Positions 1 to 9,458 of a stretch of DNA of 20,735 nt are shown here, in pieces. Below the pieces are notes generated by a model. The model ran no database searches. It had not been told where the DNA came from and saw nothing but the letters and a program-made list of their open reading frames with translations. The stretch comes from UBA2253 sp964646985 (lineage in GTDB: Bacteria > Bacillota_I > Bacilli_A > ML615J-28 > CAG-698). The first letter of the stretch is position 1, and each line of letters begins with the position of its first letter. The position numbers and the translations under genes are program-made. The stretch lies in NCBI GenBank assembly GCA_964646985.1, contig CAZYFI010000021.1:1-20735 (forward strand), given 5' to 3'.

Positions 1-1776
1 AGTATATACCTTGGCAACAGATGCCTCTGGAAAAAACAAAATGTTTTCCTCTTGCAAATATTTTGCAAGATCTTTTAATTGATCTTTCCTACCAACCAAA
101 GAATTATAGTGAATTTTTCCCATGAAAGTTGGTTTGATTCCATCATTGGACCAACCAGAATAGATGAGTCGAACGTCTTCAATACCAAAGTTGCTTAACG
201 CTTCAGAAATCAACTTGACTTGATTTGTGTTGGTCAAACTGCGAACCGTTGTATATGGAATCCCTATAAAGTTATCATGATCAACATATCCTCCTAGTAG
301 TGTCAAATCAATCATGACATGATTTGTTTGGTCGCTTCCTTTGATTAGTTGATTGTCTTGCAAATATTGACGGAAACGATGCGCCATTGCATTATAGCTG
401 GCATTATCTTCTTGTAAAAATTGAAACAATACTTTAAAGTTAGAAGTTGCATACCAATCTGTCCATTGGACAATATTGGTTGTACTATTGATCGCCGAGA
501 ATTCAAATACTTCGCTTTCACGGAATTGATAACGATAATATGTTTGATTATAAGGATTATCTACTGAACTGACCCGAGAAATGATGGATGCCATTTCGGC
601 TCCTTCTTCGCTAATAGCAATGAACCCTTGGTTGTTTCGCTTCATTCCAAATAAAGGGAAATTTATCTTTTCAGATTGATTTTCTTTGATTCTTTGATTG
701 ATTGCTAATTCCTTGCCATAAATTCGTTGTTGGTAAGGCATTGCAAATGAACGATTGTTGTTAAACTCAATTAAAACTCCACTGCCATCAGGAATCATTG
801 CATACCCGATATCTGTTGTGCTTCCACATCCAAAATAGGGCAACAAATCAAGATGTACTAAGGGGAATTTTTCTTTCTCTACAATTGAATCATTGATGAC
901 TTCTACATGAAAGCCATCTTCGGTAATTGTATAGCGAATGGCAATTTCCACATAAGCATAGGTGTCTTCATAAACAATTCCGCTTAATTGCAAATCATAT
1001 TGTAAATCTTCAATGGTATAACCACATTCTTCATAAAATATTTTATAAAGATTTCTAAGTGGAGCTGTGGTAATGCCATCTTTCAATTTCCATACTTTTA
1101 CGCCTTGCAAATCGCCAACAACATAGGTTTGTTCTGAAACGCGACGATAAGAAACGCTTCCTTCTTCTAACTTAGAAAGAATCATTTCTTGCATTCTTTC
1201 ATCCGTCATAATTTCTGGAAAATCGCTGCGGTCAACATCTTTTTTTCCGCCGATTTCATACAGTACTTCAAGCGAATTACCTTGTTTTCGAAAATAATAG
1301 TCTTGATATTTAACTGCTTTTTCCAAAGCTCCCATTGACTGTGCAGCTCCTAATGAACCTGCATAATATACAATTAAAGGTTCTAAAAAGCGTTCGGAAG
1401 CTGTGGAGGGATTGCTTTGCCAAACTTCATTTGTTTGTTTATCCGTGATGGAGAATGTCGTATTATTATTATTCATTACAAATTGAAATTTTAAATTTTC
1501 AATGATGGTTTGTGCTCCGTTGTCACTAATATACGTTTGTGCATCAACAAAGTTCGATTTATCATATGGATCTCTTATGGGCACTTCGACTTGACTGAAA
1601 ACAACAGCCAAATAAATTGTTAATATGACTAGCGCAAAAACCACAAGTATAATGAGTTTTTTCCAAGGGAACTTGAAATGAGAAATGTAATTATTTATTT
1701 TGCTTTTCACATGATTCCAAATGTTTTTATACCAAGGAAGAGGTTGATAAGAAGTCATTTGCTTGTTTTCCATCAT
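1..1776 (-). CDS. DUF5696 domain protein, membrane-anchored (C-terminus cut by window edge)
   Basis: The first 592 codons of a longer gene; the frame is still open at base 1. The start is the first of two adjacent ATGs, giving a 4-base ATGA overlap with the upstream YIP1 gene. A basic cytosolic N-terminus of about 38 residues is followed by one transmembrane helix (about 40-61) and a long extracellular part, so it is probably a type II membrane protein. Around residues 305-340 it has the stretch I associate with DUF5696: a YFGCG motif, then GYAMIPDGSG and a LIEFNNN segment. Family members usually exceed 750 residues, so the end of the domain is missing here. DUF5696 has no assigned activity. 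I recall it beside carbohydrate ABC transporters and YIP1 and NHL proteins in Bacillota, as here, which suggests an extracellular role in glycan handling. The domain call comes from motif recognition, not a search. Confidence 0.75.
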   Translation of the reverse strand, partial: MMENKQMTSYQPLPWYKNIWNHVKSKINNYISHFKFPWKKLIILVVFALVILTIYLAVVFSQVEVPIRDPYDKSNFVDAQTYISDNGAQTIIENLKFQFVMNNNNTTFSITDKQTNEVWQSNPSTASERFLEPLIVYYAGSLGAAQSMGALEKAVKYQDYYFRKQGNSLEVLYEIGGKKDVDRSDFPEIMTDERMQEMILSKLEEGSVSYRRVSEQTYVVGDLQGVKVWKLKDGITTAPLRNLYKIFYEECGYTIEDLQYDLQLSGIVYEDTYAYVEIAIRYTITEDGFHVEVINDSIVEKEKFPLVHLDLLPYFGCGSTTDIGYAMIPDGSGVLIEFNNNRSFAMPYQQRIYGKELAINQRIKENQSEKINFPLFGMKRNNQGFIAISEEGAEMASIISRVSSVDNPYNQTYYRYQFRESEVFEFSAINSTTNIVQWTDWYATSNFKVLFQFLQEDNASYNAMAHRFRQYLQDNQLIKGSDQTNHVMIDLTLLGGYVDHDNFIGIPYTTVRSLTNTNQVKLISEALSNFGIEDVRLIYSGWSNDGIKPTFMGKIHYNSLVGRKDQLKDLAKYLQEENILFFPEASVAKVYT

Positions 1777-2462
1777 AGAAACCTCATCACAAATTCTTTA
1801 TATACTGATGCTATATAAGAATAAACTTGTTGAATCAATGACAAGAATAAAAGCATAATAAATAAAATGACGGCAATTGCCACAATCGTTGCGAATACCA
1901 TAAAAATATTTTTTAATAGTCCATATTCATGAATTCCCATAAGACCAAAGAAAACCATGTACCCTAAGAGAATCGTTCCTAATCCGGTAAAAAATTGAAA
2001 AAATATGATTTCATCCGCGGTAATGAAATTACTTAAAATGGTTGAAAACAAACCCAACCATACAAATGGAAAGAAAGCATAGCAAATAACCCTAAAAATT
2101 TCTTTCATTGTCCCTTTTCCATCCATTAATACGGTGGATGACCAATTGGCAATGGTGATAATGAATACTGGGAATATCACCAAAGCAATGGTAAGAAATA
2201 AATTGAAATCATCGGGATTGTTCAAATTGACCAAAAATCCATTTTTATTATAAGCAACAATCTGTGTGATAATCATCATAACCAAATAAAAGATGGCTAT
2301 ATCTCCTCGCGATGTTTTCTCGCGTTTAAATTCATCAAACCCTTTGATGGGATGAGTAATCAAATAAAATGGTCTTGAAAAAGCCTCATAGAAAAACGTC
2401 TTGAAAAAAGATTTAAAATGAAAACGAGAAAAAAGTTTTTCTTTTTTTAATTCACTATTCAT
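1773..2462 (-). CDS. YIP1 family integral membrane protein
   Basis: A 229-residue protein with a short basic cytosolic N-terminus and about five hydrophobic helices (roughly 58-72, 86-106, 122-145, 150-175 and 186-212). The order and the small connecting loops fit the Yip1 domain. The start is supported by a GGAGGAG ribosome binding site four bases upstream of the ATG. It overlaps the end of the NHL/TPR gene by 8 bases and the start of the DUF5696 gene by 4, so it is translationally coupled to both. Bacterial YIP1 proteins have no agreed function. This one sits between two large surface-exposed proteins and may be a membrane scaffold for them (inference). It ends in TGA, which shows that UGA is a stop in this organism. 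Confidence 0.75.
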   Translation of the reverse strand: MNSELKKEKLFSRFHFKSFFKTFFYEAFSRPFYLITHPIKGFDEFKREKTSRGDIAIFYLVMMIITQIVAYNKNGFLVNLNNPDDFNLFLTIALVIFPVFIITIANWSSTVLMDGKGTMKEIFRVICYAFFPFVWLGLFSTILSNFITADEIIFFQFFTGLGTILLGYMVFFGLMGIHEYGLLKNIFMVFATIVAIAVILFIMLLFLSLIQQVYSYIASVYKEFVMRFL

Positions 2463-3945
2463 CTTTCTCCTCCTTCACTTCGTTATCCACAGCTTTCTTG
2501 ACTGATTTCACAAACAAATAAACCATAATGACAATAATTGCTCCCATAACATATGGAAATATAATTGTTAATTGATCATATCGATACTGTTGATAAGCTT
2601 GAGAATAATTATAAGTATCATAGCCAAGTTTCAAATTGATCATGGCATTTTCATAATCGCCATCACGAAGCTCGGCTTTGCCAATTCCTGCATATGCTAA
2701 ATAGTAATTGGTATTTAAAACGAGCACTTGCTCCCAAATTGTTTTTGCTTGTGCATATTCACCAATTTGATAAAGCGAAGTAGCCGTATTAACAAGTTGA
2801 GCAAACTTTGTATATTCAAAGACCACTAAATTTTTGTTTAGTGAATCGACCACTAAAATTTTATCTTCATGATAACAAAGCGCTTTTGGTGCTAAAAACA
2901 AAGTACTTTGATTGTTTGCGGAACCACTCACATTTCCTATTTGTCCACCAATATAAAGCAGGTTCCCTTCAAAATCATAAGTAAACATTCTTCCTCTTAC
3001 GCTGTCTAAAACGACATAATAGCCGTTTTCATTGATATCAATATCAATAAATTGACTTGGCCCTTGAGGAATGGAGGCTTGGTTTGTAATTGCTTGTGCA
3101 TCACCAACCAAAGGCACATAACCATTTCTAGTTAAAACATCAACGCCTTTGTAATTTAATTTTTTGATAACACGTGCGCCTTCAGAGGCACTAGATAATG
3201 TATAAAGATATCCTTTTTCATCAATGTTTAAATTCAAGAAAGTAGTTGCCAAACGATACCCTTGATTCTGACGTTGTTCTTCAGTCGTAAATTGAAGCCA
3301 AAATGCATCCCAAACCGATAATGTAATGGAATTGGCCCCAACATAACGAGAAAAAGTTCCATCGCTATTAAAATCAATGATTCCCTCAAAAATTTGATCG
3401 GCAATCGCATAGATTCGACCTGTTCGATCAACAGCTATTTTTCTTGGTTTAAAGTCATATCCATTTGTATCTTCGGGAGTTTGTTTAAACGTAGAATCAT
3501 CAGGAGTATTAATTTCCCAAACATATTCGTATTCATGGTTAAACACAGCTATTCTAAAGTTGTCGGTATCAGCAACGTATATATACTCTTGGGTAACATA
3601 AATTCCTTGTGGTTTGTTTAAATTGGCTTGCCCACCTTGTTGGCCAAAACTTGACAAATAACGATAATCGCTGTTTAACACATGAATCAAATGATTGCTA
3701 GTATCAACAATAAAAATTTTATCTTCATATGAATAAATATCATTTAACGTTCCAAATACAATCGATGATGGTTGATCATCAACTGTCCTTAAATTGGAAG
3801 AATCGATGATTTTTGTTGCAATTAATGCTTCAGCAGAAGCAATGACTTCACCCAAAGGACTGTAGTTATAAGCTGCATGAACTGAAACAAACGAACCAGT
3901 TATAATACACAAAACAATAAGTAGGATACTAATGATTTTTTTCAT
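2455..3945 (-). CDS. NHL-repeat beta-propeller protein with TPR segment and C-terminal membrane helix
   Basis: A 496-residue protein. A signal peptide (1-24, cleavage near SVHA) precedes a six-bladed-propeller-like region (about 60-380) built of NHL-type strands such as NKPQGIYVTQEYIYVADTDN, a repeated pattern of hydrophobic strand, VVD or VAD, then Asn/Arg. A TPR-like helical hairpin set follows (about 381-455, with YLAYAGIGKAELRDGDYENA). A transmembrane helix (about 461-480) ends in a charged, Lys/Glu-rich cytosolic tail. The propeller should therefore face outward, held by the C-terminal helix. AGGAGG lies five bases before the ATG. It is 9 bases downstream of the permease gene and overlaps the YIP1 gene by 8. 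NHL propellers bind carbohydrate or protein, so this may be a sensor or accessory subunit of the importer; that role is inferred from position. Confidence 0.8.
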   Translation of the reverse strand: MKKIISILLIVLCIITGSFVSVHAAYNYSPLGEVIASAEALIATKIIDSSNLRTVDDQPSSIVFGTLNDIYSYEDKIFIVDTSNHLIHVLNSDYRYLSSFGQQGGQANLNKPQGIYVTQEYIYVADTDNFRIAVFNHEYEYVWEINTPDDSTFKQTPEDTNGYDFKPRKIAVDRTGRIYAIADQIFEGIIDFNSDGTFSRYVGANSITLSVWDAFWLQFTTEEQRQNQGYRLATTFLNLNIDEKGYLYTLSSASEGARVIKKLNYKGVDVLTRNGYVPLVGDAQAITNQASIPQGPSQFIDIDINENGYYVVLDSVRGRMFTYDFEGNLLYIGGQIGNVSGSANNQSTLFLAPKALCYHEDKILVVDSLNKNLVVFEYTKFAQLVNTATSLYQIGEYAQAKTIWEQVLVLNTNYYLAYAGIGKAELRDGDYENAMINLKLGYDTYNYSQAYQQYRYDQLTIIFPYVMGAIIVIMVYLFVKSVKKAVDNEVKEEKDE

Positions 3946-3954
3946 CGCTTCCTC

Positions 3955-4914
3955 CTATTTCAACCCTGAATGTGCCATTGTTTCAAGCATTTTTGTTTGA
4001 TTAAAAATGAAAACAGAAATTGGCACAACAAGCATGATAACAGTAACCGCTGCGGCAGTTCCAGTTCTAGCAACACCACCCGCAACGATTTGTCCTAAAG
4101 CGTAGCTTAGGGGTTTTAGATTTTCAGTAAAGATATACGCTCCTCCATCGGTTCCCCAAAGTTGTTGGAACAGCAAGATGATGAGTGTTAACCAAGCAGG
4201 TTTCACAAGCGGCATCACCACTTTAAAGAAAATTTGATATTCATTCGCTCCATCAATTTTGGCTGCTTCTAGCAACTCGTTAGGAATGACATTCATAAAT
4301 TGTCGCATTAAAAACAGTCCTAAAGTAAACCCAAATGCGGGAATAATGATGGCTAATTGTGAATCAATCAACCCAAACCAACTAATAATCATATAAGTAG
4401 GAATGGCGGTAACTGCTGCAGAAAACATCAATGAGTAAACAACCAATTGGTTGATTAAATGTCTTCCAGGAAAACGATGTTTCGATAACGGATAAGCACA
4501 AAGAGAAGACAATAACACATGTCCCGCCGTTCCAAACAACGTGATTGTTAATGTATTAATAAAATAGCGCGATATTGGAATTTGTGTATTCCCAATCAAG
4601 TTAAATAAGTCAATAAAATTTCTAAATGTTATGTTTCTTGGAAATAATCTTGGTGGAAAAACAAAGATTTCATCTAGTCCCTTTAAAGAATTTGAAATGG
4701 TAAAAATAAGTGGGTATGCACTAAAAGCACCAAACAATGTCAAAACGAGCACAACAAAAATATCTCCCCAAATAGATCGACTCAATCGAACACGGCGATA
4801 TTTTTTGAATTTTCTTTTTTGCTTATACCACTCTAATTCTTGAACTTTTAAATCTTGGATTATTTGACTTCGTTCTAATTCAGTCATCACTTTTTCGGGC
4901 TGTCTTTTTCTCAT
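3955..4914 (-). CDS. Carbohydrate ABC transporter permease, MalG type
   Basis: Inner-membrane subunit of a CUT1-type sugar importer, 319 residues. A basic, helical cytosolic extension of about 45 residues comes before six predicted membrane spans. The EAA loop that docks the ATPase is visible at about 213-235, beginning ELLEAAKIDGANEYQIF and continuing VVMPLVKP, which matches the MalG family. The charged N-terminal extension is somewhat longer than in typical MalG-like proteins. The start overlaps the stop of the partner permease by 4 bases (ATGA), with GGAGG eight bases upstream, so the two subunits are made together. The substrate cannot be read from the sequence. No nucleotide-binding subunit is encoded nearby, so a shared MsmX/UgpC-like ATPase elsewhere is likely. 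Confidence 0.93.
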   Translation of the reverse strand: MRKRQPEKVMTELERSQIIQDLKVQELEWYKQKRKFKKYRRVRLSRSIWGDIFVVLVLTLFGAFSAYPLIFTISNSLKGLDEIFVFPPRLFPRNITFRNFIDLFNLIGNTQIPISRYFINTLTITLFGTAGHVLLSSLCAYPLSKHRFPGRHLINQLVVYSLMFSAAVTAIPTYMIISWFGLIDSQLAIIIPAFGFTLGLFLMRQFMNVIPNELLEAAKIDGANEYQIFFKVVMPLVKPAWLTLIILLFQQLWGTDGGAYIFTENLKPLSYALGQIVAGGVARTGTAAAVTVIMLVVPISVFIFNQTKMLETMAHSGLK

Positions 4915-5867
4915 GATCCCACCCTCCTAATGATTTTTTGTACAATTAAGTTAGAACCAAGCATGATGAAAAAGAGGACAGTGGCGATTGCAGAAGCATA
5001 TCCCATTTCTAGACGAGTTGAATTTGTAGAGCCAAAATCCATTAAATGTGTGACTATGGTATGTCCGGAATATTCCACTGATGGAAATCCCAGCAAATTA
5101 ACAGAAACCGAAGCAATGCCTAAAGCATTGGTAATTTGCATTACGGCACCAAACATCAATTGTGATTTCATTTGAGGAAGAGTAATAAACCAAAGCTCTT
5201 GCCAACGGTTCCTTAATCCATCAATTGCCGCAGCTTCATATAATGTACGGTCAACGGTTTGCAATCCGGCAATAAATGCTAAGAATGTGACGCCCAAACT
5301 GAGCCATAATTGTACAATAATTAATATTGGTAATGCATATTGTGGTGATTCAAGCCACAATATTGGTGCATTAATGATTCCCCAATCGATTAAAAACGCA
5401 TTTAAAACACCATACATATCAGAAGAAAATATTAATTGCCACAGCAAATAAGCACTACCACTAATGGATGGTGCATAAAAAATCAATGTCATAAACCAAC
5501 GGAACTTTCTTGGAAGTTCATGGATTAACCAAGCAAATAAGAAGGCAAGAATATAAGATACAGGCCCGGTAATCACGGCTAATATAAATGTATTTTTAAT
5601 GGCAATTAAAAAAACTTCATCATTTAAAAATAAATTAATATAGTTTTTTAGCCCTAAAAACTTTGGTGCTTGCAACATATCAAAGGAAGTAAAACTTAAG
5701 AAAAAACTCATCAACACTGGCAAAACAGTAAATGTGAAAAAGATAAGCATAAAAGGGGCAACCATGGAGTAAGAAACCTTGCTTTTTTTCACTTGCTTCC
5801 AAAATTCCAATCGTCGCTCTTTGCGACTCATTTGTTTTTGTTCACGGCTTAGAATGGCTTTATTCAT
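4911..5867 (-). CDS. Sugar ABC transporter permease, MalF type
   Basis: Second membrane subunit of the CUT1 importer, 318 residues with six predicted spans after a basic N-terminal segment of about 30 residues. The first span (about 34-56) runs into a SFTSFDML-type loop typical of MalF/UgpA/LacF proteins. The EAA loop is at about 208-233 (LYEAAAIDGLRNRWQELWFI, then TLPQ). Only 3 bases separate it from the solute-binding protein gene, and its ribosome binding site (GGAGA) lies inside the end of that gene. The order binding protein, MalF-like, MalG-like is the usual one for sugar importers. It is closest in general style to the LplB/YesP/YteP group, but I do not assign a symbol. Confidence 0.93.
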   Translation of the reverse strand: MNKAILSREQKQMSRKERRLEFWKQVKKSKVSYSMVAPFMLIFFTFTVLPVLMSFFLSFTSFDMLQAPKFLGLKNYINLFLNDEVFLIAIKNTFILAVITGPVSYILAFLFAWLIHELPRKFRWFMTLIFYAPSISGSAYLLWQLIFSSDMYGVLNAFLIDWGIINAPILWLESPQYALPILIIVQLWLSLGVTFLAFIAGLQTVDRTLYEAAAIDGLRNRWQELWFITLPQMKSQLMFGAVMQITNALGIASVSVNLLGFPSVEYSGHTIVTHLMDFGSTNSTRLEMGYASAIATVLFFIMLGSNLIVQKIIRRVGS

Positions 5868-5870
5868 ATC

Positions 5871-8765
5871 TTATTCTCCATCCAAACCGAACTCTTGGCG
5901 TTTTCGCTCTAGTTCGATGTTTATTTTCTTAGCATATTCATATAGACTGTCTCGCGGATTGATATTATCATTGATGGATGCTCTAAATGCATTATCAATA
6001 TATCTTCCAACAATATAATCCCCAGGAAATGTTGGAACCCCAACAGCTTTATTTCTTTGCGATGTTAACAATTCATAGTCTTTGGTTGACCAAGGTAGTT
6101 TTTGAAAAGCCTTCAAATTTGCGGTTGGATAACGCGCTGCCGCCCCTAAAATGGCTTCCATTCCTCGTGCATATCCGACTTGTGCTTCTTCATCAAGCCA
6201 CCATTTCAAAAATGCCCAGCTGGCTTCTTTTTGTTTTGTATTTCCTAAAATAACAGTCCCACTGACTGTTGATGTGGTTTCATTGTGAATCACACCATCA
6301 ATATCGTATCCTGGAAGCGGTTGAAATTCCCATTGTCCACGGATCTCAGGAGCAAAAACAGACAAAGTATTATACAGCGAGAAATTGGCAACTCCTATTG
6401 GCATTTCTCCACTACGAAAACGATTTGAAAAATTAGCACTAATTTCAAATCCATAATCGGCAAAGAAAGTTGTAAAATCAATGAATGCTTCGGTAGCATT
6501 ATTTTCCGTCAATAACGTTTTTGTTCCTGCATCATCGTACAATTGTCCGCCTTTTTGGGCAACCATAGCATAAAGCAGTGAACTTAGGGCTCCTTTAGAG
6601 TTAGGTAAATAGTAATCTAAATATTGCCTTTGCAATTTTGGAAGAGTATCTAACACTTCATCCCAAGAATCAGGAACATTTAAATTTAATTCATTTACAA
6701 TATCTGTTCTTACAAAACTAACCAAGAAATCTTGTGTATCTGGCAAACCATAAACAGCATCTTGAAATCCAAATGGCGTGATTGCACTAGGATGAAACCA
6801 AGTCACAACATCATCAAAGTCAGAAAATTCTCTTAAGTCTAGCAAAGCATTTCGAATACCCCAGTTAACAGGAATATTTTGGCCAACGCCAATGGCGACA
6901 TCTGGTCCATTTCCAGAAAGTGTTGCCGGAAGTAATGCTGATTGTGAAACTAATTTTAGACTCACATTGACATTATTTTGTAAAGTAAATGATTCATCAA
7001 TCAATTGACGCATCAACTGGGATTGATCACGGCCAGTAGAAATCCAAACTGTGATGGTTGGTCCATCGGTTTTTACACTGCTTTCTAGCGATGTATTTGC
7101 ACCATAACTACCAAATAACATGACAATTTCATGCCACAATTTTTGAAAGAAATTCGTACTTGCTTTTGGCAGGTTTACTTCTTGAGCGTGAACATAAATG
7201 CAATCAATCGCAAGTGATTGTTCAGAAATAGTCATAACCCAAGTTCCTAATGCAGCAATATTATCATCTAATTCTTTTAGTCCGATTTGAATATTTCTTT
7301 CACTTTTAGAAAATTGTTTCATTTGGTAAAGAGTTCGTTCAAAACTAGAAACAAGTGAGCTTCGCTCACCAGCAATGGCAATGATGCGATCGATGCAATA
7401 TTGCAAATTATTGGTGTTATCGGTTATCATTTGTTTTAACCCATCAATACGTTCTTCAAGTAAATAGTCTTGATATTCATTTGGAGTTGCTCCGGCAATC
7501 ATAACAACTTTACGATAAAGCGTATTGAGGTTGGCAATTGTTTGTTCTGCGACCCTAACAATTTCTGAATAAACTCCTATGGTTGCTTCTAACGTTATGG
7601 TGTTTTTTCCAGCAGAAAAATAAAACCAGTAAGGCTCTTCTTCATTGCCTAACGTGACATTTTGCCAATCACTATCATATTTGAATTGGATGTTTCTACA
7701 TTCATGAAAAGGTACTTCACCATTAATAGACAAAATTCGTGTCGAATACATACCTTGTCGGTAATTTTGTAATACTTTGAAAGAAAGTTGATATAAACCA
7801 GACTTGGGAACATCTACTTCCCAACTTACCCAATCTCCAGCAACGCGCCATGTTGTTCCACCAATCGTGTTGTATCTTGTCATAAATTGCACATAAGGAT
7901 CTACTTTATAACTACTCCAATTGGCAACAGGAGACAATATTGGTGTTGATTTTTCAAAGGAACGTTCTCCTTGGATTTTGATCATTCCATCACTGGCAAT
8001 CTCCATAGGAGCTATCTTTTGATACAAGTTTGTTTCATATAAGGCTTTTATTTGTGTATAGGATAATTCTTCTTGTTCAGGTAAAAATACAAACTCTTTT
8101 AAAACAAGTGGTTCTTTGTTACCAACGAGTGTGATGGTTTGTGTTCCTTCTTCAAGATAAAAGCTATAATTTTTTCCGTTGTAAAAACCTTCTGTATCAC
8201 GAATTGGATAACTGTTCCACCTTGTTTTTTCAAGTTGGGCCGGTTTTTGATCATGTTTTCCTTCTTGTCTTCTTTGCGCAACATCAAATGCATCTTCCCA
8301 AATACGTGGAAGAACAAACGAAGTGGCTTCAGAAAATGGATATTCTCCATTGAGTTTGATGCCACGACTAATTTCTGAACTTCTTCCTTCAAGTGGAAAA
8401 TAATGAAGTTGGATTTGATATCTTCCTGTTTTAGGCACAGAAATCTGCCAACTAATATCGCCTACTTCAGGAATATATAATCCGACTTGTCCTTCAACTT
8501 CCATCGTATAAGGTGTATTTTGTGCATCAGAAATGGAAAATTGATAACCCAAAAGCGTACTTTGAGAAAATGTCGTTGCTTCATTTTCTTGTGGCAAAGA
8601 ATTGATGTATTCTGAGTAATGATCCGTATTATAAAGCACTCGCTCATAAACGGATCCTTCATATAATCTTGGAGAACTTGCTTCTACATCTAAATGGTTT
8701 AACAATAAATAACCACCGATAGCCAGTACACCAACCAAAGATATGATTGCTATTTTTTTCTTCAT
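5871..8765 (-). CDS. Giant membrane-anchored solute-binding protein with two carbohydrate-binding-like domains
   Basis: 964 residues, roughly twice the usual 420-550 for a sugar-binding protein. The N-terminal hydrophobic helix (about 4-23) has no lipobox cysteine, so the protein is probably held by an uncleaved signal anchor or released. Two related beta-sandwich domains follow (about 75-228 and 255-398). Each has a W-x-(I/V)-x-VPK-(T/S)-G-x-Y-Q-(I/L) strand and an INGE or LNGE-YPF/VPF turn, like CBM35/CBM6-type modules. A helical linker (about 400-545) leads to a family 1 type binding domain (about 568-955), with a GPDVAIGVGQ strand, a YGLPDTQDF hinge and a late ASWAFLKWWLDEEAQ helix, as in other sugar-binding proteins. 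GGAGGG precedes the ATG. It feeds the two permeases directly downstream. The family assignment is firm; the sugar-binding role of the two N-terminal domains is inferred from fold-like motifs. Confidence 0.88.
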   Translation of the reverse strand: MKKKIAIISLVGVLAIGGYLLLNHLDVEASSPRLYEGSVYERVLYNTDHYSEYINSLPQENEATTFSQSTLLGYQFSISDAQNTPYTMEVEGQVGLYIPEVGDISWQISVPKTGRYQIQLHYFPLEGRSSEISRGIKLNGEYPFSEATSFVLPRIWEDAFDVAQRRQEGKHDQKPAQLEKTRWNSYPIRDTEGFYNGKNYSFYLEEGTQTITLVGNKEPLVLKEFVFLPEQEELSYTQIKALYETNLYQKIAPMEIASDGMIKIQGERSFEKSTPILSPVANWSSYKVDPYVQFMTRYNTIGGTTWRVAGDWVSWEVDVPKSGLYQLSFKVLQNYRQGMYSTRILSINGEVPFHECRNIQFKYDSDWQNVTLGNEEEPYWFYFSAGKNTITLEATIGVYSEIVRVAEQTIANLNTLYRKVVMIAGATPNEYQDYLLEERIDGLKQMITDNTNNLQYCIDRIIAIAGERSSLVSSFERTLYQMKQFSKSERNIQIGLKELDDNIAALGTWVMTISEQSLAIDCIYVHAQEVNLPKASTNFFQKLWHEIVMLFGSYGANTSLESSVKTDGPTITVWISTGRDQSQLMRQLIDESFTLQNNVNVSLKLVSQSALLPATLSGNGPDVAIGVGQNIPVNWGIRNALLDLREFSDFDDVVTWFHPSAITPFGFQDAVYGLPDTQDFLVSFVRTDIVNELNLNVPDSWDEVLDTLPKLQRQYLDYYLPNSKGALSSLLYAMVAQKGGQLYDDAGTKTLLTENNATEAFIDFTTFFADYGFEISANFSNRFRSGEMPIGVANFSLYNTLSVFAPEIRGQWEFQPLPGYDIDGVIHNETTSTVSGTVILGNTKQKEASWAFLKWWLDEEAQVGYARGMEAILGAAARYPTANLKAFQKLPWSTKDYELLTSQRNKAVGVPTFPGDYIVGRYIDNAFRASINDNINPRDSLYEYAKKINIELERKRQEFGLDGE

Positions 8766-8790
8766 ATTCCCTCCGTTTATGCTTTTGCTT

Positions 8791-9453
8791 TTATTGATAT
8801 TGGCTTACATCAAGCGACACAACGCCTTGCGCAACCAATCGACTGTATTTTGCTTTTAATAGAGAATGAACGATCCAAACAAATACCGAAAAACCGAAAA
8901 TAACCATGATATATGGAATAACATAAGTAACAATGATTGTAACTACTACTAACAAAAACACCAAAATAAAAATAACGGGAAACACTTTTAATAGAACAAA
9001 AGTGTATTTGAGCGTTTTTCCTAAATTTAAATTAGGAAAATAAACGCGAATAAAACCAACATTAATAAAGGAAACAATAAAGATTCCATCTAAAACAAGG
9101 GACAAATTAAATATTATTTCATTGATTAATGCTTGGTATTCTTGCATACCCAAATAGAAAAAGTATGTGTTAAATAGTAGAATGGCTCCGGCGAATAAAA
9201 ACACCAATGACAATAGCATGTTTGCTTTCAACTGTTTTTTAAAAATGTTGAAATAGGTTTTCACAAGAGGAAATGAACTGTCATGTGATATTGATTTTAC
9301 CACTGTGATTAAAGCAATGAGAGCAGGAATGGTAGAAAAAACAACGAGACCCAAAACTGAGCATAAAATAAATAAGAGGTTTACAACAAGCAAACGATAA
9401 GCCATCTCAAAGAAGGCATAAAATTTACTGTTGAATAATTTTTCAAATTTCAT
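8791..9453 (-). CDS. DUF624 (YesL-like) membrane protein
   Basis: About 220 residues with five or six hydrophobic segments. The N-terminus has the family pattern: a short amphipathic start, then YRLLVVNLLFILCSVLGLVV and an IPALIAL segment. DUF624 proteins, named for YesL of Bacillus subtilis, are usually found beside CUT1 sugar importers; their role in uptake is unknown. I chose the ATG at 9453 over an in-frame ATG four codons earlier, because the earlier one overlaps a perfect GGAGG site placed five bases before the later ATG. It lies just after the intergenic hairpin and 25 bases before the solute-binding protein gene, so it heads the importer gene set. Confidence 0.85.
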   Translation of the reverse strand: MKFEKLFNSKFYAFFEMAYRLLVVNLLFILCSVLGLVVFSTIPALIALITVVKSISHDSSFPLVKTYFNIFKKQLKANMLLSLVFLFAGAILLFNTYFFYLGMQEYQALINEIIFNLSLVLDGIFIVSFINVGFIRVYFPNLNLGKTLKYTFVLLKVFPVIFILVFLLVVVTIIVTYVIPYIMVIFGFSVFVWIVHSLLKAKYSRLVAQGVVSLDVSQYQ

Positions 9454-9458
9454 ATTAA

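Noticed and set aside
1773..1775. Possible Mycoplasma-type code with UGA read as Trp.
   Set aside because: The YIP1 and MalF-like genes end in TGA at the expected family length, directly coupled to the next start; Trp is encoded by TGG throughout.
2821..2856. Small inverted repeat CACTAAA...TTTAGTG and a nearby repeat of GACCACTAAA.
   Set aside because: It sits inside the NHL/TPR coding sequence, the stem is short and AT-rich, and the sequence is explained by the encoded residues.
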